The notes under the pieces: generated by a model | Database searches by the model: none | What the model was told of the DNA's origin: nothing | What the model saw: only the letters and a program-made list of their open reading frames with translations | Translations under genes and position numbers: made by a program | Shown: piece by piece, positions 58,001 through 64,000 of the stretch | Numbering within the stretch: the stretch's first letter is position 1 | Layout: each line of letters starts with the position of its first letter | Assembly (NCBI RefSeq): GCF_040954835.1 | Contig: NC_090706.1 | Span: forward strand, 41,177,148-41,241,147 | Length of the DNA stretch: 64,000 bases | Reading direction: 5' to 3' | From: Lepisosteus oculatus | Taxonomy: Eukaryota > Chordata > Actinopteri > Semionotiformes > Lepisosteidae

Positions 58001-61000
58001 AAACAGGTTGACAAATGACAATTAGAGGCTTGGTCTCCGCCCACCAGACTGTGATATTAGCCAATTCATTTACATCTTTACATTTAAATTTTAAAAAAGT
58101 CTCTATTAATTGTTTTCCCTAGGTAAGCCAATTAAGAATACCTTCTCATTTACAATGACTGCGAACATGTTTACAAATGAGATGAGATGAGATGAATTGC
58201 TATTCACATTGGAGTGATGACTCTGCAGTGCACATGTGTTTCTTTGACAATATTTGGAACTTTCTTTGGACTAGTGTTTGTGTTTAAATAGAAATGTTAG
58301 GAGGAGAATGTTATTCATCCATCCTTTTTCTAAATGCTTCGTCCAATTCAGCATCGCAGAGGAGCTGGAGCCTATCCCAGCAAGCAAAGGGCACAAGGCA
58401 GGACACACCCTGGATGGGACACCAGTCTATTGAAGGACGGGGAAGGCTTGTTAGTCAGTTTTTAGTACGTCACCAAACTTGGGATATTTCATTGTTCCTT
58501 AGGAAGACCCTTTCTATACTTTCTTCCATTAAAGGAGCAGAACAGAGAGTCACGGAACTGCCTGGTGGTGGCAGAGTCCCAGCTCTGAATCACTGTCACT
58601 TGTCATCAAGCCATTGGCAGCTGTCTGTGCGGTGTGAAGTACTAACAGCACCACACCAGCGAGCACAATGCTGACAGCTTCCTGATTTAACTAAGGTACC
58701 CGCTCAGAGGCTCCACGCAGTGAACTCGCGTAGCCCTGCACAGCCAGGGAAACCTGGAGAACACGTTCAATAACAGGAAAGGCAGACGATACAGACGGCC
58801 ATTGCAGTTGCCGTTGGGTTCACTGCCAAGGAAATGACAAGCCTTATCAGCAGCCATGCGATTACAAAGGAAATCACCTCCTCCCGCTGAAGTGGCTCTG
58901 TTTAATGTAGGTTTTGCCACCCCTGCAGCTGAAGTGCTTCTTGGAGATAACGAACCCATTGATGTTGTTGCTTCACTCCTGGAATTTCCTGGAATTTTGG
59001 CTGCAGTCAGAAGAAAACAGAGGAGATTTCAGAAGCGCAGAAAGCCTCTTGTGTGCCTTTCAAAGGCACAAAACCTGCACTGTCCAGACCTATCTGCACC
59101 TCTGGAGGTGAACAGGTGTCAAACAGTAGAGCTGCGTCACCCCAGAAGGACAATGGGAAGCTTGAACCTGCTCAGTCTTGTCTGCTTATTGAGGCAGAAT
59201 CTGCTTTTCGTATTTCGTCTCGTTCTGGGTCTTGTGAAGGACAGCAGACACTTCAGTGTTTGCCATGGACTCCTGCCACACACAGCACACAACACAAGAG
59301 CACTATGGCTTTACTAAACTATGTGCATCAACTTAAAAATGTTAGAGTAAGTCTGTTAAGCGTAGGCTGATGGTAATATAATCATGCTGCTGTGCGATGG
59401 AAGTACTGTTTGTGTGTCCTCAGAAAGAGGGGATTAGACCAACACTGAGGACAACATAATATAGAGGACAGACTGGAACTGGCCCAGATCGGAACACAGT
59501 CGCCACACAGAGAGGACGTCGGTTTCACTTGCATGAGACATCTGTGGCTAGAACAGGGGTGGTCGACCTTGGTACCTTGATTCCAGGCCATTGCCACTCT
59601 TCAATGATCAAAGTGATGAGGAACTGGGCTAATTAAGCAAGAGGCAGATGTACGAGAAGGAAGGAGGAGTAGTGCTCAGACCAGCCAGTACCGTTCGATG
59701 TGTGTGGGCTGGCTTCTCTCACTGTAGGTGTTGCTACAGGTCCTGAGGTTCCACTGCCCCGACCTGCAGAGAGAAAAGGACAATGGAAAAGTTTTTTTTT
59801 CTGGACATTAATTTGCTGCACATGGCGAAAAAAAACAAGAAGCTTCCTGTGAGCAGGCAGCTGAAATTACATTTGTGTCTGGAATTAAATGAGAAAACCC
59901 CGCACAATGCACTAGTTCATCACATTACAAGAAATAAACTGCTGCACCGGAGGTGTCCTTGAGTCTGAAGGAGTGCCCTGTTCTCAAAAGATAAAAGAAC
60001 TGTTCTTTTACTCCTAATGGAGTCGATTCTGAAAGGTCCCGATACAAGTATACAAGAGGCTTCTTTCAAGAAACAGCAGGATGAGATCCTGGGATCAATT
60101 AACTACTAGTGACGATGGGCCTAATGGCCTCCCCCTGTTTGTAAATGTTCTTAGGTTGTTATGTATTCATTAATCATTATGTACTTCATCACAACCAATT
60201 CAGCCCAATGCGTGTGAGTGTGACCCCAGGTGAGAATCCTGGTCACAGTCAGCTAAAGCCAAATCTCAGATGGTCTGTGCCTCCGAGGCCGATCTTTCAT
60301 CTCTGCAGAGCTCCTTCCAATAAACAGCAGGAGCTTTGTACAGCAGCACCCAGGCTGAGCTGCTCGTGACAGCCACGCTGAGGGGGAAACTGGGGGACTC
60401 CCAGCACACCGAGACACTCCCAGCTCCAGCAGAGCAGGGACAGCTGTGCACAGCCCCAGTCCCAGCTAGCTAACGGGATTCGAACCCTGGTTTGAGTCTG
60501 TGATGTCATCCTGACATGTGTCCTACAGGGCTTGATCTGAGCGAACACATTTACTGGCCAAGCCCATAGCTAGAGGTGTCCGTGGATGTTCAGTACGAGG
60601 TTATTATTATAAAATGTCACAACAGAGCAGCTCCAACAAACTCATGGGAGATATTTTTCCTTCATTACCTCTTCTCTTTATTATTAATCCCTTAACTTTG
60701 TTCTAAAGTTAGGACTTTTCATCTGGTAATTAATTCTCACCAGTTTAAGTGCATTACTGGTAACATCCCTATAGGTAACCTTGCCATAGAAAAACTGATA
60801 AACAAGAAAGAGTGCTGTACCTTGAGTTAGTGCAGGTGCAAAAGTCACAGATGTATTACCAGGTGTTGACGCTGATGTTGACATCACTGACAGATTTCCA
60901 GATGTTGAAGCAGATGTTGAGGTCACAGACCGATTTCCAGATGTTGAAGTTGATGTTGTGGTCACAGACAGATTCCCAGATGTTGACGCAGATGTTGAGG

Positions 61001-61591
61001 TAACAGACAGATTCCCAGGTGTTGATGGGTGCAATGAGATCATTTCTGGTGTTGAGGCCACAGGACGCCCGCGTGTTGTCTGTGTTGTCACTGCACAAAG
61101 AATCATGGGAGATCCAACTCTAGACGAGTTCTTCTCAACAGCCTTCAGTGCCAGTGTCTTCAGAATAAATGCCACACCTGACCAAACTCCGGGCCATCGT
61201 TAAATGCCTTGGTCCATGTAAAATGGCTCAGTCATACAGTAGTTTGGGTGTATATATAAAGGATTAATAGGTATCCTAATAATAACTTTCATTTGAAAGT
61301 TACATATCATCACAGGAAGTTAATAAAGCCTAAGATTTATAGATATTCATTGAGATTTATAAATTCGATTTTTTTCTTCTTCCGTTCTTATTAAATTATC
61401 AGAAGAAATCACTGATTTGTTCTTGAGCTGTTCAACAGAATCTTTGTGAGTAAATTGTAACAGTCAAATCAACAAAGACATTAGCAAATCTCTTCTTTCA
61501 GAAGAGTGATTGACACATACTGTACCTGCTCTGGAAATGTTACTACTGGAGCTTCCTGCATCCACTGGACCCTCAAGACTGGAGGGTTGAC
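52080..61591 (-). CDS. ecscr: ECSCR, endothelial mucin-like membrane protein (signal exon not found)
   Basis: Single-pass sialomucin-like protein of endothelium, linked in mammals to chemotaxis, apoptosis and VEGF receptor signalling. Minus-strand exons: 61591-61526, 61090-60821, 59763-59692, 59000-58878, 57898-57776, 56140-56045, 54486-54453, 53575-53505, 52272-52181; all junctions keep the frame. Extracellular exons 1-5 encode about 200 Ser/Thr-rich residues, with STSGNLSV-type repeats in exon 2 and NIS/NLS/NTS glycosylation sites. The 56140 exon encodes GVMSFILILIIVMVVLVTAV, the membrane segment. The tail has VNGEKESITLVSMKTIN, nearly identical to the human ECSCR signature, which secures the call. 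Every extracellular exon is a multiple of three and split in phase 1. The signal-peptide exon lies further upstream, perhaps outside the window. The 3' end is uncertain: a short exon 52091-52080 (ending YPV) after a good pyrimidine tract, an exon at 50777 (ending P), or read-through to 52103. Confidence 0.86.
53885..54250. repeat. About 32-bp minisatellite in ecscr intron
   Basis: Roughly eleven copies of a unit containing ACTCCCACTGTGGGTGTGTC and TGATTACAGGGTA, lengths varying by a few bases; it fills much of the intron between the exons at 54486-54453 and 53575-53505. Confidence 0.9.
55135..55230 (-). repeat. Fish interspersed repeat fragment, reverse orientation
   Basis: Read on the minus strand it contains GAGAGCCAGAGCCTATCCCA and GGCAGGGTACAGCCGGGATA, matching the first part of the family at 58310-58445. 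Confidence 0.65.
56652..57155 (-). repeat. 5S rRNA-derived SINE (SINE3 class)
   Basis: The minus-strand head (57155 down to about 57058) aligns with 5S rRNA: CCATATCACCCTG at the 5' end, GAAGCTATGCAGGTG, CCTGGTCAGTACCTGGATAG and CTCCTGGG near the 3' end, including the internal promoter region. A body of about 370 bases follows (AACACTATACTGGAA, CCATAGTG and so on) to a tail near 56652. It sits in an ecscr intron in the same orientation as the gene. Diverged, so probably inactive. Confidence 0.85.
58310..58445 (+). repeat. Fish interspersed repeat fragment
   Basis: Begins ATTCATCCATCCTTTTTC and contains GAGCTGGAGCCTATCCCAG and CACCCTGGATGGGACACCAG, the 5' half of the repeat family also seen at 38478 and 51785. 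Confidence 0.75.
60035..60160 (-). repeat. Fish-type dispersed repeat (GGCCCATC family), reverse copy
   Basis: On the + strand it ends GATGGGCCTAATGGCCTCCC and CTGTTTGTAAATGTTCTTA, which is the reverse complement of the usual start of the family at 17130 and 34975. Confidence 0.65.
60830..61030 (-). repeat. Coding tandem repeat of ecscr mucin exon
   Basis: Imperfect 48-base-scale repeats (with a shorter 24-base sub-period) encode successive STSASTSGNLSVT-like units, the likely O-glycosylated stalk. The repeat also keeps several other frames open, which explains long shadow frames on the + strand. Confidence 0.8.
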
Positions 61592-62356
61592 CTGAAAATA
61601 CAGCCACTCATTATATAATGGGTCACAATATAAGGGCAGAAGTACAACTATCAGAGCAATGTCTGCTTCCTGGTAAGGGATCTCATGTATTGAACCTCAA
61701 ATCCCAGTAAAAGCTGCTCATACAGTATCTGCAAATTTGTATAATTACTGTATTACTGGTATTCCTCCTGTTATTGATTTACAGAACAGACAAAGCCCAG
61801 ATGACTGTGAATGATGAAAAAAAGTTTGTAGGGGCTCATCCTGAAAAGCATGCAACTTCTCTTCTGAAAGCTTATCTTTGTGAATTTATCATAGCTATTT
61901 GCAGGATTTTGTAGTGACATTGTCCTGTTATCTTTGGCATTTTGTCTTGATTACAGTGGACTGGTAAAGCTGTTCCGGAAGAATGGTTATGATGCAGAAA
62001 CCTGTCTTACTCATAGATTGGTCTAACAAGCCATATGGAAGATCTTGTGTTAAGCCCACAGGGAACTACAGCAAAAGTGAGGCAGAACCACAGCAAAACC
62101 GCAATACTGCTGCAATCCATGTGCCTAGTGAAACTTTCACAAAGGCAGGTCTCTCAGATTCTGGCAGTTTCAGTTTTTAGGTTTTGCTTGAGACACTGGT
62201 TGTCTACAGTAAGCAGCAGCTCAAGGGTGTGTCAGCTAAAAGTAGCCATTAGCTGCAAAATGGAAAGTAACAAAGATATCTCCCAGAGACAAACACGATA
62301 CAGTGTAGGAGCAGCGGCCAACTTCTAATCTGAGCATATACCAATGATGCCTTAAA

Positions 62357-62614
62357 CCAGGGGTTTTAACATGTGGGGCACGCCCCCTTCATTAAAATGA
62401 GAAAGAATAAAACAACGGCAGTAAACATGTTGCTTCAGGGGTTAATAGCAATTCATTAGTCATCCACTAGAGGGGGGTGTTGCAATCTGGAATAGACTTG
62501 CCGTCTATTCTCATTGGTAAAGGCTAAAGCAGAGTTGAGACTTTGCATACAACCGGCTCCTCTATCACATGTTAATGGGGGGGGGGGGCGCATGTCAAAA
62601 AAGGTAGAACAATG
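62357..62614. mobile_element. Probable hAT-like MITE
   Basis: The left end CAGGGGTTTTAACATGTGGG and the right end, from the other strand, CATTGTTCTACCTTTTTTGA resemble the CAGTGGTTCTCAACCTTTTT ends of hAT MITEs in diverged form. Flanking duplications are poor, so this is tentative. Confidence 0.4.
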
Positions 62615-62899
62615 CTTACATAGTTCTCAAGCAGATAACCTCAGCTGACTCACTCTGTAAATTCAGAGAGGAACAAGGAAATGCAGTATTTCATTTTTCT
62701 TTCCCTATTAGGATTGAATAAGGAAAGATTGATGCCATTTCCTTTTTCCTTCCTGAATCCTGCTGGGCTGGTCCTGGTGGTTAAGATGACCTGAAGGTGA
62801 GAGGCCTCCTGCTCTCAGGCAGGTGTAGCAGGTGTTCTCTCGGAGCTCTCTCGGAGCTCATGGTGAGCTCTCAACAATCTCGCTTTGCTACCTTGTTCT

Positions 62900-63420
62900 G
62901 ACACTTTGGGAAATATTTTTGGATCTCAGCGGATTCTCTTGCTCCATCTGCTTTTCTCAAAGGCCAGAATCTCCCTGGAGTTGCTTTTCTTCCTGTTAGC
63001 TTTGGCTACATCTGTGACATGCTTCTTCTGTCCTGCTCTGGTACAGCTACCTTGGTCAAGCTGGGAGAAAAGAACCTTCTTTGGCTGCCAGGGCTCTGAC
63101 ATTGAGACAATATGACCAATCCAGCAGAGATGATAGTGGATGATCACAGCTTCAGTGTCGCTTCTCAGGACAGACCTCACTGATGTTGGCCCATCTTTCC
63201 TCTCAATGATAGGTAAAGTCTTCCCCCAAACAGCACTGCTTTGACTCCAGTCCTTTAAATGTCTGTGTTTAAATTGTCTGTATTTCAGCCCTGCACTGTA
63301 AAGTAGGAATGATGACTGCATGGTAAAACCATCAGTTTCGTTTCACTTTTGATGTCATGGTGGCCAAAGACTGCACTTTGACATTTCAGGTGCTGCTGGA
63401 TTTCTCAGCCTTCTTTAAAA
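62900..63420 (-). pseudogene. LINE reverse-transcriptase tail, degenerate
   Basis: The minus-strand frame 63321-62926 includes CWIGHIVSMSEPWQPKKVLF and GQKKHVTDVAKANRKKSN, the familiar C-terminal end of LINE ORF2 proteins (RW-x-GHV-x-RM ... LPK ... GQKKR). Upstream the match continues in other frames, so the copy is frameshifted and truncated. Retrotransposon remnant, not a host gene. Confidence 0.7.
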
Positions 63421-64000
63421 GATCTCTCCCGACATCTGAGAAGTCACGCCTCTGGATGGGGCTATCCAAGGAAGACTGATGAGGAAGACTACGGTTGTGG
63501 GGAAATGGGAGTGAGTGGCAGAGAAGAGATCCTCAGTTTAATATTTCACCTCAAGGAGGGCATCTCCTGCATCTCAGTGCTGTCACCTCAACCAAACATT
63601 TGTCTAGTGAGAATTTCAGGATTTCAGGTTGCAAAATGAGGGATATACAGTAATTGTTGTTTCTAAATTGATCACAATTCCCTGAAATCTAAAATGGTCA
63701 CCACCCAACCAGATGTGACACAGAGATTGCACAAAAATCAAGGGCAGAATTATACAGTACTTATAATTTAATATTTAGGAGCATACAGTATATGTACAAG
63801 ATAAACAACAGCAATAAAGTTTGAACAAACTATTGAAACTACTGCACAATCAGTAAAACAAACTGCTGTAAATGAGCCCAGTTTACTTTGAAACTAGTAA
63901 AACAAACAATGTCTCATGTAGTCAGAATCTCTCTATTACAGCAGTTCCTGTAACCTCTTTCCACCTTCATGGAATAAAACTGTAGTCTGAATAATAAAAA

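Larger units (their letters stand above)
61592..64000. other. Region upstream of the first placed ecscr exon
   Basis: No signal-peptide exon could be identified with a matching phase-1 donor. The region holds a probable hAT-like MITE (62357-62614, with a long G run at about 62578), a LINE fragment (62900-63420) and AT-rich sequence at the end. Confidence 0.5.

Noticed and set aside
59550-59680. Possible MITE end (CAGGGGTGGTCGACCTTGG)
   Set aside because: Resembles a common fish repeat start, but the opposite end and flanking duplication were not found.

Overview
This is vertebrate nuclear DNA: multi-exon genes with GT-AG introns, long introns, TTAA- and hAT-type transposon fossils, tRNA- and 5S-rRNA-derived SINEs, a LINE tail and several minisatellites. 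Six protein-coding genes can be read, and their order, slc23a1 / prob1 / spata24 / dnajc18 / ddit4-like / ecscr, is the block found on human 5q31.2, with two differences (slc23a1 is turned round and one extra gene is present). The repeats look like those of ray-finned fish. An unduplicated, tetrapod-like gene order hints at a non-teleost such as gar or bowfin, but this species guess is only inference.

Layout. 1-3.9 kb: the last seven coding exons of slc23a1 (vitamin C transporter) on the + strand; the 5' half lies outside the window. 7.2-11.7 kb (-): prob1, one 1477-codon exon with a C-terminal DPETG-repeat domain. 17.5-21.0 kb (-): spata24, six coding exons, with two in-gene tandem repeats, one multiplying the start codon and one multiplying a splice acceptor. 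25.1-37.6 kb (-): dnajc18, eight coding exons, a J-domain protein with one membrane segment. 43.0-44.4 kb (-): a two-exon member of the DDIT4/REDD family with a TATA box and ATF-like promoter sites. 52.1-61.6 kb (-): ecscr, a mucin-like endothelial membrane protein, of which I can place ten exons (the last one uncertain); the signal-peptide exon was not found. 62.9-63.4 kb holds a broken LINE.

The genes are not an operon-like system. What links them is ancestry: DNAJ-B12-type chaperone plus DDIT4-type gene occur as neighbours at three places in vertebrates (DNAJB12-DDIT4, DNAJB14-DDIT4L, and here dnajc18 with a third DDIT4-like gene), and prob1 also has a relative (C4orf54) beside the DNAJB14-DDIT4L pair. 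The ddit4-like gene is therefore best explained as the third product of the early vertebrate genome duplications, apparently missing from the human 5q31 locus. This is the most interesting content of the window.

All exon limits below come from reading splice sites and checking that reading phases join; each multi-exon gene model (except the ends of ecscr) keeps an open frame through every junction.
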